This document shows, piece after piece, positions 1 through 12,119 of a stretch of DNA of 38,533 nucleotides (position 1 is its first letter; each line of letters begins with the position of its first letter). Below the pieces are notes generated by a model. That model did not search any database and was not told the DNA's origin. It worked only from the letters and a program-made list of their open reading frames with translations. The position numbers were made by a program, and so were the translations under genes. Source of the DNA: Purshia tridentata (lineage: Eukaryota > Streptophyta > Magnoliopsida > Rosales > Rosaceae); NCBI GenBank assembly GCA_003254885.1, contig QANT01004890.1, forward strand, positions 1 through 38,533, in the 5' to 3' direction.

Positions 1-1236
1 AATATAATTTTTTAAGTGGAGCCTAAAAATTGAACCATTGAGATTATGAGATGACATCATGTAGTAGGTCCAAAGGTGATTAACTTCATATTAATTTACT
101 AACCAATTAACTTTAAAACATTTTGTATATATATATAAGCTCTTTCAAGTATAAAATTTCATATTTATAGAATTCCTCGTAAAAATGCATTTTTTATAAT
201 ATTTAAACGTTTCGAACAGTCTATCTATACATAGGCCTTAAGAAAGAACGTTCTTAACTTTTAGAAAATTAATATATACAAAAATATTCTAAAGCTAACT
301 AATTAGCAAGTTAATATAAAACCAAATACCTTATTGGGCCCACCACGATGTAATTTCATACTTTGAAGTTTAGGATCATTGTCTTGCCCTTTTGGGTTGG
401 GCCTCAATTCGTAGGTACAGCTTGATATCTGGGTATGTCCAAACGTTCAGTTATTTATTATACCCTTGATAAATTAATTTTTAGGTCATTTCTATTTCAC
501 ACCTCTGTTTTTGGGTTAAATACCATATTGGTCCCTGAAATTCAATATGTATCCATTTTAAACCCAAGCTTTTAAATATTTACCATGTTGTCCCTTTGTT
601 GAGTTGATCACTTGATGGTCATCTCAACCATAGATTCTAAGTATTGAGGAATGAGACCCCTAATGAACGGCGGATAATGAGATCGGTGTTGTTGTGCTTT
701 TGTGGGGTCCTTTGTAGATGTGCACTCACCACCAACAAGCTGAAGTCTGAACTTGAACTTGAGGTGGAGCCATTTCAGACTGGTAAGGCCCTACAAACCT
801 TCGGGCCTATGGGCGGGTCACTATGTTGGGCCCATTTGATTCTACCAAATGCATTGGGCCACTCTTTGTTTAATTAAAAAAATTAACTTCATTAAGATGT
901 AACCCAAGACCTATTGTGTTTTCAATCCATCATTATTTATGCCACTCCAACTAAAGGATTTACTTGTAAAAGATAATGAATTAAATTCTTAAACAAGTGT
1001 AAGGCCTAGGCCCTACTCTTAGCACAAATGGACCAAGTAAGGTCTACTTATAACATTGGAATGGGCCGGCCTCTGGCCCTTAAATAGAGTCAACATAACT
1101 TAAAACGTTTCTAACATTGTGGAGATAAAAGATCATTAAACTAATAATTAGTTCTTTTTTAAAAAAAAAAAACTAATAATTAGTTGATTTCAATTTAATA
1201 CTTTGAGTTTAAATTAAAACGTCAATCAAAATAAGT
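1..1236. other. AT-rich intergenic DNA, no gene seen
   Basis: No open frame with recognisable similarity. A 77-codon frame at 644-877 has no domain. At 1139-1187 two copies of a near-palindromic 15-mer (AACTAATAATTAGTT) flank a T-run followed by an A-run, so the segment could fold into a hairpin; it may be part of a small decayed transposon. The stretch near 520-620 has the look of dispersed intergenic repeat DNA. Confidence 0.5.
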
Positions 1237-1654
1237 GGGGTGTATTTAAAAGACTTTTGTAGAGTTTAAAAGTCATGTAGTATTCAATTAAGACTTTTAA
1301 AGATTTTAAAAAAGTTCGTAAAAATCTATATATATTCTATTAAAAATAATAAAATATATAAAAGTCATGTGGTATTCAATTATGACTTATAATAACATTT
1401 AAAAAGTCCATAAAAATCTATATATATTTAAAAAGTTATAGACTTTTGTAAACTTTATTTAATGATGGATTTTTAAAGACTTTACAAAACTTTTATGTGC
1501 ATTTCAAAGTCATTGTAAATCTGACATCTTCTCTGCAGATTTATAAGAATTTCTATAGACTCTGTAAAACTCTGTAGAACTCTGTAAAAACATATAAATA
1601 CTACAACTTAAAAAAAGTCTAAAAATATTTATAAATCTATATACACTACATCCC
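1237..1654. mobile_element. Putative MITE-like element with imperfect terminal inverted repeats
   Basis: The left end begins GGGGTGTATTTA and the reverse complement of the right end begins GGGATGTAGTGTATATA, so the ends are imperfect inverted repeats. The interior is non-coding, very AT-rich and full of the word AGACTTT/AAAGTCT in both orientations. An internal direct repeat (AAAAGTCATGT, A or G, GTATTCAATTA) starts near 1268 and again near 1359. This matches plant non-autonomous DNA transposons whose ends read roughly GGGTGTATTCAAT. No convincing target-site duplication is visible, so the boundaries are provisional. Confidence 0.45.
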
Positions 1655-4383
1655 TAACTTTAAATTAAAAAGTTTAAATTGTTTTTGTTAGGAAGTTTTA
1701 AAGGTTTGATGAGATATAATCATATGAATAGGTGGATGGACAATAAATATTAAACTATAAAAGAAAAAAGAAGGCGAAAACTTGGGTGAGATTGGACACT
1801 AAATAGAAGTAGGTGAGAGCCGTAAGTCTATATATATAAATAATATATAATATTAGTATTAGGCTATTAGCGAAGAAAATTAAATAAGGTGGGGACAGTT
1901 ATTACAAGTCATTGTCCATGTATATAAAATGAAAGCAGCCAACATTGGAGGGCTGGGGTGTCATATTTTGACTAAGACAACTATATTTGCTTGCATGTTA
2001 TTATCATTTGACTTGTGGACATATTATTTGGGACACGACTTGCTGAGTGAGAAGAACTGAGAAAACACGTGCAAGCAATGCACCCACTTCTTAAACACTT
2101 AATTAATAGGGACACTTAATTAAGCATGCTACGGCCCTCTAAGTTAATGAGCTATTGGCATAGTCGGTGGAGATCTCCTGTTTTCAAATACTATATTGCT
2201 CTATGTATCTTATTTGCAAAATTGGTAAAAAAATAAATACTTTTTCAAAGTGAAGATTGCATTTCGAACTTTTTTAAATGATTAAATCAATAATTACTAA
2301 ACCATATTTTGAAGTGGACCATTCTTTACTTTAAATTTATGTGGTTATTTTAATTTATAATTAAGGTTACATTCATAAAAGCATCAAACTGAAGTAATTA
2401 AGCCAAAAATATTCAATTGAGAAATTTTTTCAACCAAAAAAGTAAAATGAAACATAACACAAACCAAATGTATATAATGTTTTTTTAATTTTTTTTAATA
2501 ACAACCGAAAGTGTGATTTACAAAAGAAAATATTTTTTTTGCAAAATAATAGTGTTTGGGTGCAGGTCTTTCTCCGTTGAATGTTGATGGAGGATCAAAT
2601 AGGTAGGCAGTATATTCTTACAGGAAATTATACATTAATTTATTGGCCTCATAGTTGACTTTGGACTACAATGACTAAATAATAACCTTTTTTCTTCTTA
2701 CTCATCCTTTGAATCTCGAAATAATTAAGAACAATTTTTAACAATTTCTCTTGCTTAATTTGTATTCTCCTTTGCTATGTGCCTATGTTTCGGAATATTT
2801 GGGAAAAATATCAATTAAAAAAATTAATGGAATAATTTGGTGAACTGTACAACTTGCTTTTATTGAATATGCTAGTCAATTTTTAAGTATTCTTTTACTA
2901 GTCAGTCTACTGTAAATTTGAATTAATATTATCAGTAACATATTAGCATGTATAAAAAATTGATTTATTAGACTATTACAATAGGTACAAAATTGGGTCA
3001 ATTTTTAAATCAGCATCACCAACCTTGAATTGTTCCACTCACACATGAAAACAAAATGTAATAGAATAAGCTAGCAATTAATGTCAAAGAACTCCTACTA
3101 TTTGTGCAAGCAAGCAAAACAGCCAAAGAAGAAACCCATGTAATTTAAAAAATAGAATAATTGATACAAACTCCACCAACCCTAGCAACTTGAGTCTCAA
3201 TGGATGGATGAGACTACTTTATGTTTCTTCACATGTTTACTCTATATTAGAAATACTTAACACCAAACCTTTTCCCCAAATTTGGACTCATTAAAAATAT
3301 TTATAATTTATTGTTGTTATTTTTTGACAAAATACACGATGGTATGTAAGGATTATGAACATGCTAGATCCATAGTTTGATTCTCTCTAATATAAGTATA
3401 CAAAAAGTATGCGATAGTAGAGCATTGATTAATTAGCATGGTAAGAGTTCAGTTGTTTTCGGATTATTTATTGAATTAAGAATTTAGAAAATGAAAATAG
3501 CTCTTTTTTCTTGTTGGAAAAAATCGCTCAATTTTAAAAGAAGAAGAAAATTGCTCTATTGCCGATGAGAAGATAAAAATATGAGACTTTTTTATCTAAA
3601 GAATGAGGGATTCGAATTGGGACTTCTTATTAGCTAGCCTCAATAATTCGTTAGTAATAACAATTGAGATTTGAACTATTGAGATATGTATTTTATTTTA
3701 TTTTTTCTTGTACCAAACAATAATGTAAAGGATACCAAGTTTTGTTTTTTAATTTGGGAAGAGGGGATTCAAATTTTCTGTCTAGCATTGTGGAGAGAAA
3801 TGCTACTCGATCAATCTCTAGTTAGTGAAGGATGCTAAGTTTGTATATTTAATTTGGATCTCAAATAATGTGTCAATGAGTTAGTATTTGACTCATTGGA
3901 AATAAATAAGTTGCATATCAATTAGAAACAGTGCACATCAATTAGTAAACAATATTGATACACAAATTTCCTCCAGATGAAAACCATCCATTTTATAAAT
4001 TATCTTTTCAATAATTATCTTTGTAAAAAATTAACAATTAAAAATAATTTAGATAAGTAGATGATGAATCTAATTGTTATTAAAACTATTTATTTATTTA
4101 ATAAAAGTTATATAACTAAACAAGTTTCAATTTGATATTATTTTTGCATAGATAATTTTAAAATAAAATATAGAATAAACAATCCCAATTTTTGAAACTA
4201 TCAAACAACACCAGAAAATAGGCATGAGAAAAGAGAAATAAACGAGGAGAAAACTAGTTCCGAATTCTCAAACAAAATAACAAGAAAATTGAAGTTCTTT
4301 ACCTACCTGGCTACCCCACACTTAAAGCTCACCATCGCTCTAATTTTCCTTTTTTCTTTTTTTTTAATCCAATTTCATGAAAA
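1655..4383. other. AT-rich intergenic region, no gene seen
   Basis: No supported gene. Short stretches around 3600-3640 and 3745-3800 contain the words GGGATTCGAATT and GGGGATTCAAAT, similar to 29950-29975; these are probably scraps of one dispersed repeat family. The last few hundred bases lie upstream of the diphosphomevalonate decarboxylase gene and may contain part of its promoter. Confidence 0.4.
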
Positions 4384-4507
4384 ATAAAAGAAAAATGAAT
4401 AGTTGAAGTAAAATTGGAGTCCAAGTCCAAAATTGGCGTCCAAGGATNATAAAAGAAAAATGAATAGTTAAAATTGGAGTCCAAGTCCAAAATTGGCGTC
4501 CAAGGAT
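4384..4507. repeat. Tandem duplication (64 + 59 bp) with an ambiguous base, in the MVD upstream region
   Basis: Copy 1 (4384-4447) and copy 2 (4449-4507) both run from ATAAAAGAAAAATGAATAGTT to GGCGTCCAAGGAT. They differ essentially by a 5-bp insertion (GAAGT) in copy 1. The junction base, 4448, is N, the only ambiguous base I noticed. It lies about 140-265 bp upstream of the likely TATA box of MVD. The duplication may be real, or an assembly join between alleles. Confidence 0.85.
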
Positions 4508-4646
4508 TCACAAATCCCGATGAAGGCTTAAGTCAGAGAGCGCCAAGGTGGGGCCCTCCTTGGTTCTCCCCACCACCGAAACTTTCAAAATTTTCAACTC
4601 TGAACAACAAATCCCAACACTTGTCGTCTTCACCAACTCTTCACTG

Positions 4647-4653
4647 TATAAAA
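4647..4653 (+). promoter_or_regulatory. Probable TATA box of MVD
   Basis: TATAAAA in the context CACTGTATAAAACCCC lies 119 bp before the MVD start codon. The spacing predicts transcription starting near 4680, in a CT/CA-rich leader that ends in a TC-rich run, a common plant 5' UTR composition. No transcript data are available. Confidence 0.5.
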
Positions 4654-4771
4654 CCCCAACACGTACTCCCGTTTTGCTCTCAACAGTCTCAGATTCACAT
4701 CATTGCCTAATCAGATCGATCTCTCTCTCTCTTTCCCGGAAAATCAGCGGAAAATCAATCTAGTGGTGGAA

Positions 4772-7700
4772 ATGGCGGACAAGTCGCAGAAGTGGGTGCT
4801 GATGGTGACGGCGCAGACGCCCACCAACATCGCGGTGATCAAATACTGGGGGAAGAGGGACGAGACGCTGATTCTGCCAGTGAATGACAGCATCAGCGTT
4901 ACGCTTGATCCCGAGCACCTCTGCACCACAACCACTGTCGCTGTCAGTCCAACCTTTGACCAAGATCGGATGTGGCTCAATGGCCAGGTAAAGCCTATTG
5001 TTTTCTTCTTCTACTCAGTATATCTTTGTGAAATGAATTCAAGAGTTCATGTTTTGTAGGAGGTGTTTGGAGGCTGAGAAAGTCTTGCGAAATTAAAGTA
5101 AATTTTTTTTTGAATTATGGGTTCATGGTTTCTCGGGGGGTGGTAGGATAAGATTTCAACTTGGACTGAGCTTAAAATCAGATATATATGGCTCGATGGG
5201 AGGGCGAAATTCTGTGGGTTCTAAATTTGTGCTCCATTTGGTTTCCAAGAGAAAGTAGGAATGACAAGGAAATAAAGAAATTCAAATATTGAATTTATGA
5301 TTTTAAGTGATTGAGGGAGGAACAATGTATTTTCTTTATAACAGCTATATCACTAGTGTTTAGACTTGGTGAAAGAGTATATTCGTCACATAATTGGCTG
5401 TTGAGAGGAAGAAATTAGAATTTGATTTTTGAATAACGTATATTTCTTTAGATCTGTCCTCAGGAAACAAGAGGCAATTTCATATATTTCTTGGTTGAGT
5501 TGGCTTTTCTGTTTTTCGGAATACAGTGGTTACTTAGATTGTAAAAGTGGCACTGTTAATTTTTTCTACAGAAACGCATCAGAGATTTAATATTTCCATT
5601 TCCAAATACCATGATCCATTTGGGTTTTCTCTAATTCATGGCTCTTTTTTGTTTTTGCTGGTTAGTGTAGGAGATTTCTCTTTCTGGAGGCAGATTCCAG
5701 AGCTGTTTAAGGGAAATTCGTAGTCGAGCTAATGATGTTCAGGATAAGGAAAAGGGAATCAACATTACTAAGAAGGATTGGGACAAATTGCATGTCCATA
5801 TCTCTTCATATAACAATTTTCCTACTGCTGCTGGATTGGCTTCTTCGGCAGCTGGTTTTGCTTGTCTTGGTAACATATAATACCTTATTTATACATCATA
5901 TTATTCTTTATTTCTTGGTATATGGTTAGTGCTTAGTAGGGGCTCAAGTTTGGGAAATCGTTACTGTATTATTAATGATACTTTGGTTAGTCTAAATGCT
6001 TAATGAATTCAAGAGAACTGGATCTATATTCTTTATTTATTTATATATATATAAATATATATATTTTTTGTTTGATAGGAGGTTTATATTGTTTATAATT
6101 ATGGAAGCGGTTTTTTCTTAGTAACAATATTTTTCTTTTTTGCTTTTGTGAATGAAATTAATTTGTTCAACAAAATCTGAATAAATTATGTTTTATTCCT
6201 TCACTTGGGTTTCACTACTGTTTCATGGTAGAGTTTGCTTATGGATACTAATATTGCGATTTCTTCTCGTGCTTACATGCTAGGCTTTATTTATAATTAA
6301 TATCTATGGTTTAACTGGTTCCAATTTTCCCCCTCTCTTAGTTATAATTAATTCTATATTACGTATAATATGTAAGAATGCATGTGCCTATATTCACATC
6401 CATGCTCCCACAGTTATATATTTCTGCTCATTGCAGTATCTTTGGGCATTTCAGCTTTTATAAGTGCACATTTCTTGTAAATTTTTCTTTAATTATTTTG
6501 GATTACTCGGTTTTTTTGGTACTAGATTATTCGTGTTTTATGAATAAAAAGAATTAAGCAATGAGCATATGATAGCTAACTCTGTTTAAACTTGCAGTTT
6601 TTGCCCTTGGAAAGTTAATGAATGTGAACGAAGATGAGAGCCAGCTTTCTGCTATTGCAAGGTATTTTAATAGTTCATAAATATATTTGATTTCCAGGTT
6701 ACTTGTATCTCGCTTCTGTTATAATGGTTACAATTTGAGAAAGCCTTGCACTTCAGTCTCATTGCTTGAATGTGGCTGCTGTTTATAGCATTTATATGTC
6801 AAGATAAATATAAGATTTATTATGTTTGCCTCTATATAGACATCATGCATAATGGATTTTCCTATGTTGTTTTATTTTTATTTCAACAAATATCTTAATG
6901 GTTGTTTATTATAGACATAATAGAGATTCAAGTATGCTAATTGTAGTTGGTGGTTATAATTCATTAGATTTGTTTGTTCTTACAGACAAGGTTCAGGCAG
7001 TGCTTGTCGCAGCTTATACGGGGGATTTGTCAAGTGGATCATGGGAAAAGTAAGCTTAGGTTTTTTTGTTGTTATCCTTATTCCCTCTGTTTAAAAGCAA
7101 GTTATTCTTTTGAGTATTTAGTGCTGATTCTGGGTGTTGTGATCTGTTAAGGATGAGAAGGGAACCGACAGTCTTGCAGTTCAACTTGCTGATGAGAAGC
7201 ACTGGGATGAGCTTGTCATTGTTATTGCTGTGGTATGTACCTTCCTTTTGTTTGTCATTCTGCTAAACGATTTTATTGGCAAATTTTGGGCAGTGGACAT
7301 TACTTTTTTTCTTTTCATCTTGTGCTCGGTGGTTTTTGGTTGGTTTTGCCTAGGGTACTTTGAATCATCAAATTTTCATCCCTGAGTTCCCATACATTTG
7401 CATTTTGTTTTTGTCTTGGGTCTATTATTATGGTTAGACTATATTTTTTCATGATCTGCATATTTTCTGGTTTTGTAGTACAAACTCATCTTAAAAGTGT
7501 ACCTCTGGTCACTACCAATTGAATGATGATACTTTTTAGTTTGCAAATTACTACCTGTGACTTTTTATACTCTTTTTATATATATAGAAAAAAAATTCAG
7601 TAAAAAATAAAACAAGAAAAAGGCCTAATGCCTATTATCTTTAGTGTTTTCTAGATATATTTATAGTTTCTATTGTAAGCTTCTTGATGCCTCTTTGTTT

Positions 7701-10488
7701 AAAATCAATGATATCTTTGAAGGCATCCTCTGAGCTGTAGAAAGAGTTAGGAAGATATCAAGTCATAGACAAACTTATAACATTATTCAGAATAAATTTT
7801 TATATAATATATTTAATAATTTGACAGACTTGTCCCCCCATTACAAAAAGAAAAAAATAGAAAAGAAAAAAACTTATTAGCAGAATTAAGATTTTACAAA
7901 GTTAAGTTAGTACATCTCTTCCTGTTATTTACCTTCTCAACAGAAGCCAAAGTTGGTATTATGAATGTCAGACCAGGGTTCTTTCTCTATACCCTAGCTA
8001 ATTCAAATCTTGATTTTGTTTATTCCAGGTAAGTTCACGGCAGAAGGAAACAAGTAGCACTACAGGAATGCGCGATACCGTCGAAACAAGTTTGCTTCTG
8101 CAACATAGAGCGAAGGTATGCTCTCCATTTTCTTTTTTCACGCCTAGTTTAATTTGTCTTCAGTAATAGAAGGTTATCAAAGTCACTGAGCCCTGTGGTT
8201 TTACTTTGTGTTTGTTGTCCACAAATTCATATGATAAGGCAGAGAAGCTTCACTTTTTACCCATGGGGGCAGTATTCCAATACTTTGTAAACGGATGGAG
8301 AAAATAAACTTAAAATCTAGACAAAAACTTGGGAATTATGAAACATATACTAACATGTATATGGGTTCATAAACAAGGAAAATTTTAAATTAAACGTGGA
8401 AAAAGACTAGGAATTTGGATCCTAACTCTAAATTTTATCTAAATAGGTGTCATTTCAGATAACCAAGACAATGAGAGTTTTTAAGAAAAAATCCACAAGC
8501 ACAGCCGCGTTCACACTGCCACCATCATTACCAGCACCATCACCACCATCCCCCCACCACCTTGCCACTGGCACCACCACTACCCCACCATCACGATTAC
8601 CCCCACTGCCACTCATTTACATATTGATGCATCCAGAAATAGAACCTATAAATTTTGTAGTTAAATCCCATTATGCTTAGTAGGGTAACCGACCAAGAAA
8701 ACTTACAAATTTTAGAACTTTAAATCTCATCATTTGAAATTCCATCATTTGAAATTTCTTGGTATTTTCAACTCCCTTGTTCCTTTGGGTCACTTGTTAT
8801 CTGTTCAATTGTGGGGTCTTTTAAAGTCTGATCTAACTTGTATTTTTCCATCCCTCTTTTGATACTCTTACAGGAAGTAGTACCCAAACGCATATTGAAA
8901 ATGGAAGAAGCCATAAAGAATCGTGATTTTGCTTCTTTTGCACAACTGAGCTGTACTGACAGTAACCAGTTTCATGCTGTCTGCCTGGACACATGTCCCC
9001 CCATATTCTACATGAATGATACATCTCACAGGCAAGCCTATTTTTGTATTTATGTAACTTAAAAAGCTTAACAGCAGCAATAGTTCATTGATTTGTTCAT
9101 TGAGGTGGGGCATCAAACACTTGAAAGTCAGTATTGACAAAGTAACTATGTTTCAGGATAATCAGCCTTGTTGAAAAGTGGAACCGTTCAGAAGGAACAC
9201 CTCAGGTTTGATTTTTCAGGAGGAAAACTTATGGTTTTTTAACGAGTATAAAATACTGATTTCTGCTCCTCGTAGCATAATAATGTTAGGAAAGTTTTTT
9301 TTCTTAAGTTCTTAGATTGCAAGTGCTGTGAGCTGTTATATTTTGAATTGGGTATATGACTCATTTTACTTTTAATAGAAGTCCTTCAGCCCTTAAATTA
9401 AAAACGTTAACCTAGTTCAAGCATCAATTTTACACGTTTGCTTAATATAATTCCTGACCTGAAGCAAGTTGCAAAAGCACACACAGAAAATAAATAAAAG
9501 CTGTAAAAAAATTTTTAAGATACAATATAAAATGTAAAAATTTCTCGTGTATAAAATACAATTCTGGAGAGAAATTCAAACTTTAAATCCAGTAACTGCA
9601 AACAAATTCTTAGTGTGGAAAAGAAAAACTTTTGGCTTTAGTTACAAGTAATTTGGCTCAGACTTTGTTCTCATAACTTATTGTTCAAAGCATGCTTCTA
9701 AGTCTCCCTGGGATATAGCTTTTCTGAATGACAATATTATCACGGTGTTGGTAAAAGCACTAAATCTGGGTTTTGACTTTTAAATGCTTCAAAAATCCTA
9801 ATTCGGAGCTACTTCTCCCTTTTGGCACTGATCTTACTTTATGTTCAGTTATTGGCATTAGTGTGCTACTGAATATTAGAACATAATTATGCACTTGAAG
9901 TAAGAAAATTATGTACAAATTTATTAGCTTATCTGAGTTTCATGCTGTCTATACTATTCGAGTGGTTGACAGTGTGTACATAATTGACAGGTGGCTTATA
10001 CATTTGATGCGGGGCCGAATGCAGTTTTAATTGCACGTAACAGAAAAACAGCTGCCCTTTTGATTCAAAAGTTGCTCTACTGCTTTCCTCCAAATTCTGA
10101 TGCAGATTTGAACAGGTAATTTGTATTTAGATGCTAGGGCTGCCTTAAGACATTTTCTAGCTTCTTGTTTCTGTGTGGTTTTGCATCAATGATTTTTTCC
10201 GGTGGCGCCAACCCTGCTTCCCCTTGTGTGTGTGTGTGTGTATGTTTTTTTTTAATTTATTTTAATTCCTTTTCCAGTTTCGTTCTTGGTGATAAGTCAA
10301 TTCTAAAAGATGCTGGGGTTGAGGGCCTGAAGGATATTGAAGCTCTGCCCCCACCCCCAGAAATCAAGGATAAATCCCAGTACAGAGGAGATGTCAGTTA
10401 CTTTATTTGCACGAGACCTGGGAGAGGTCCAGTTGTGCTGTCAGATGAAAGCCATCTTCTCAACCCTGAAACTGGGCTGCCGAAGTAA
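4772..10488 (+). CDS. MVD: Diphosphomevalonate decarboxylase (mevalonate pathway)
   Basis: Catalyses ATP-dependent decarboxylation of mevalonate 5-diphosphate to isopentenyl diphosphate, the last step of the mevalonate route to sterols and sesquiterpenes. Exons: 4772-4987, 5671-5869, 6598-6661, 6986-7049, 7152-7232, 8029-8115, 8874-9031, 9157-9205, 9991-10115, 10278-10488. These sum to 1254 bp (417 residues), the usual plant length. Visible GHMP-kinase-superfamily marks are the N-terminal [15 protein letters not shown] (17-30), the glycine/serine-rich loop [14 protein letters not shown] (123-136) and YTFDAGPNA, whose Asp312 matches the catalytic aspartate of the family. SVTLDPEHL (42-50) matches the PTS2-like peroxisomal signal described in plant MVDs. 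Intron 7 begins with GC instead of GT; all others are GT-AG. The ATG at 4772 was chosen because plant MVDs begin near this point; an in-frame upstream ATG at 4703 would add 23 unrelated residues. No disabling change is seen. Confidence 0.96.
8450..8620 (+). repeat. CCA/CAC-rich low-complexity island in MVD intron 6
   Basis: In an otherwise AT-rich intron (8116-8873), about 100 bp are dominated by CCA/CAC triplets, giving a spurious Pro/Ser/Thr-rich open frame. It is a degenerate trinucleotide repeat and is not an exon: exon 6 and exon 7 join in frame across it, matching the family sequence without a gap. Confidence 0.6.
10225..10241 (+). repeat. (TG)n microsatellite before the last MVD acceptor
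   Basis: A short TG dinucleotide run lies in the last MVD intron (10116-10277), about 35 bp upstream of the acceptor at 10276-10277 and followed by a T-rich tract. Confidence 0.8.
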
Positions 10489-12119
10489 GCTCAGAAGATT
10501 TCCTTTTTTCATGGTGCTCTCTATGTCTTCTCAGGCCAATTCAAATGGCTTTATGAGCCTGAAGTAGTTCACTCAGATGATCCTTTATGGCTGAACCCAA
10601 GATTTGCCTTAAAATGATTATCCAAGACTCCGAGTTGCTCGCAATTTGACAGTTTTCTGTTGCTTGTTTCATGTATTTGTAACTTATTTTTTGCTCTTTT
10701 AATCAAATAATGGTTTTTGTACTCAAATTTCTTTGACACATCAATAAATAAGTTGTCCATGGTTATTAGTGGTCCTTTGAACAAATCTTGCTAGAGTACA
10801 CTGCTCACTGCATCTTCCCTGTTACTGGAGATCGATACAAATTTCTGGAAATGTTTTCAACACAAGAAGTCTTAATAATAGTATTTTCCAGGGAGGATTA
10901 GGGATTAAGTGCCTGGATATATGCGTAGTCATTTATTTCCATTCTGCATTTTCATGGTTATGGATCCGACTATCCTAGCTGTATGAATAAACCTAATTTT
11001 AATGAACCTCTACAGTCTACACTTACAAAACCAAACACTTCCCCCACTCTGTTTGAGGGACTCTTTTTTTTCAATTAGGGTTTTTCATACAGCTGGGATC
11101 CATAAAAAACTGAGCCTTAAATCTCAAAACGACATCGTTGGTTACAAGCATAACGTATTTAACTAGTTAGGCTCTACAAACTTGGAATTTGCATTTGATC
11201 AAGCACAGTTGTGGATTGAAAAATGTAAAAGAAGAACTGCAGGTGCACTCCCCTTTTTTCTTTTTTCTTAAGATAAGAGTTTTTGTAGCTGCAAGTCAGA
11301 CCTAGAGGAAGAGCAGGAAAACCTGAGGCTCAAATTGTTGAATGATGAATTGTTCCATACCTTTGGTGGATGCACTTATAGGAGAGGATCATCTCATCTC
11401 ATAGTTTTACACTTTTTAATTAGGGTGGTGCTAGAGGCAGAGGGAGGTTTCATCTGTGCGTTTGTGGTAATGGCATAGACCTAACTTCTAAGGGTTAGCT
11501 CCATGTTAGAACTGCTATTTTTAAGGATAGATTCCTTGCAGGGCTAGGGTTATATTTGCATGATCGGATGGGATAGGCCGGCGGCCAAGTCCCCCTGTAG
11601 GTTTGTAGTAGCTGTCTGACTGAATAGAATCTCCTAATTTCAAAGCTGAAGTCTGTCGGATTTATCGACCAAAATCGGAAAGGGTCTTGAACTCAATCAT
11701 GGTTCTTAAGCTTGACCAAGGTTCGGGCTAAAGAGCGCTTGGATTAGGTATAGTTAGTTCTCTACATGCCTGACTCCTAGATGTCCAAGTGAATATTGAA
11801 CTTCGCTAGGGTTGAGCTGCATCTGTCAATTTTGTAGTTCATATTTTCCTATTCTTTCAAACATGCAAGTCAAAGTAACCTGGATGTGAGTGGAAGAAAC
11901 CACAACAATGACCTTAGACTTGAAAGTTCCGAACTAATGTCAATTTAATCTATGACATTACAATATTAACCAAAATTGGTCCAAGTTTCTGTCCAGTTGC
12001 AACAGCATTACAAACACCTATCTTGTTGAAACAAAATTAGTAAATAATAATAGAAATCCGAAATAAACAAAAGAAGGAAAGAAGAAAAGAGCTGCCCCAT
12101 ATCAACAATGAGCCACTAC
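10489..12119. other. Tail-to-tail intergenic region; MVD 3' UTR and unassigned DNA
   Basis: The first part should be the MVD 3' UTR; AATAAA at 10743-10748 is the best polyadenylation signal, about 255 bp after the stop codon. The rest (about 10780-12050) has no recognisable gene or repeat end. The last bases before 12120 should be the 3' UTR of the minus-strand hydrolase. Confidence 0.5.
10743..10748 (+). terminator. Candidate poly(A) signal of MVD
   Basis: AATAAA in the context ACATCAATAAATAAG. Plant poly(A) signals are weakly conserved, so this is only the best-matching hexamer in the expected interval. Confidence 0.4.

Noticed and set aside
644..877. 77-codon plus-strand frame near the window start
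   Set aside because: No domain, no splice context and no similarity that I recognise; its composition is like the surrounding intergenic DNA.
8447..8680. Pro-rich frame in MVD intron 6
   Set aside because: Exons 6 and 7 join in frame without it and the frame comes from CCA repeats.
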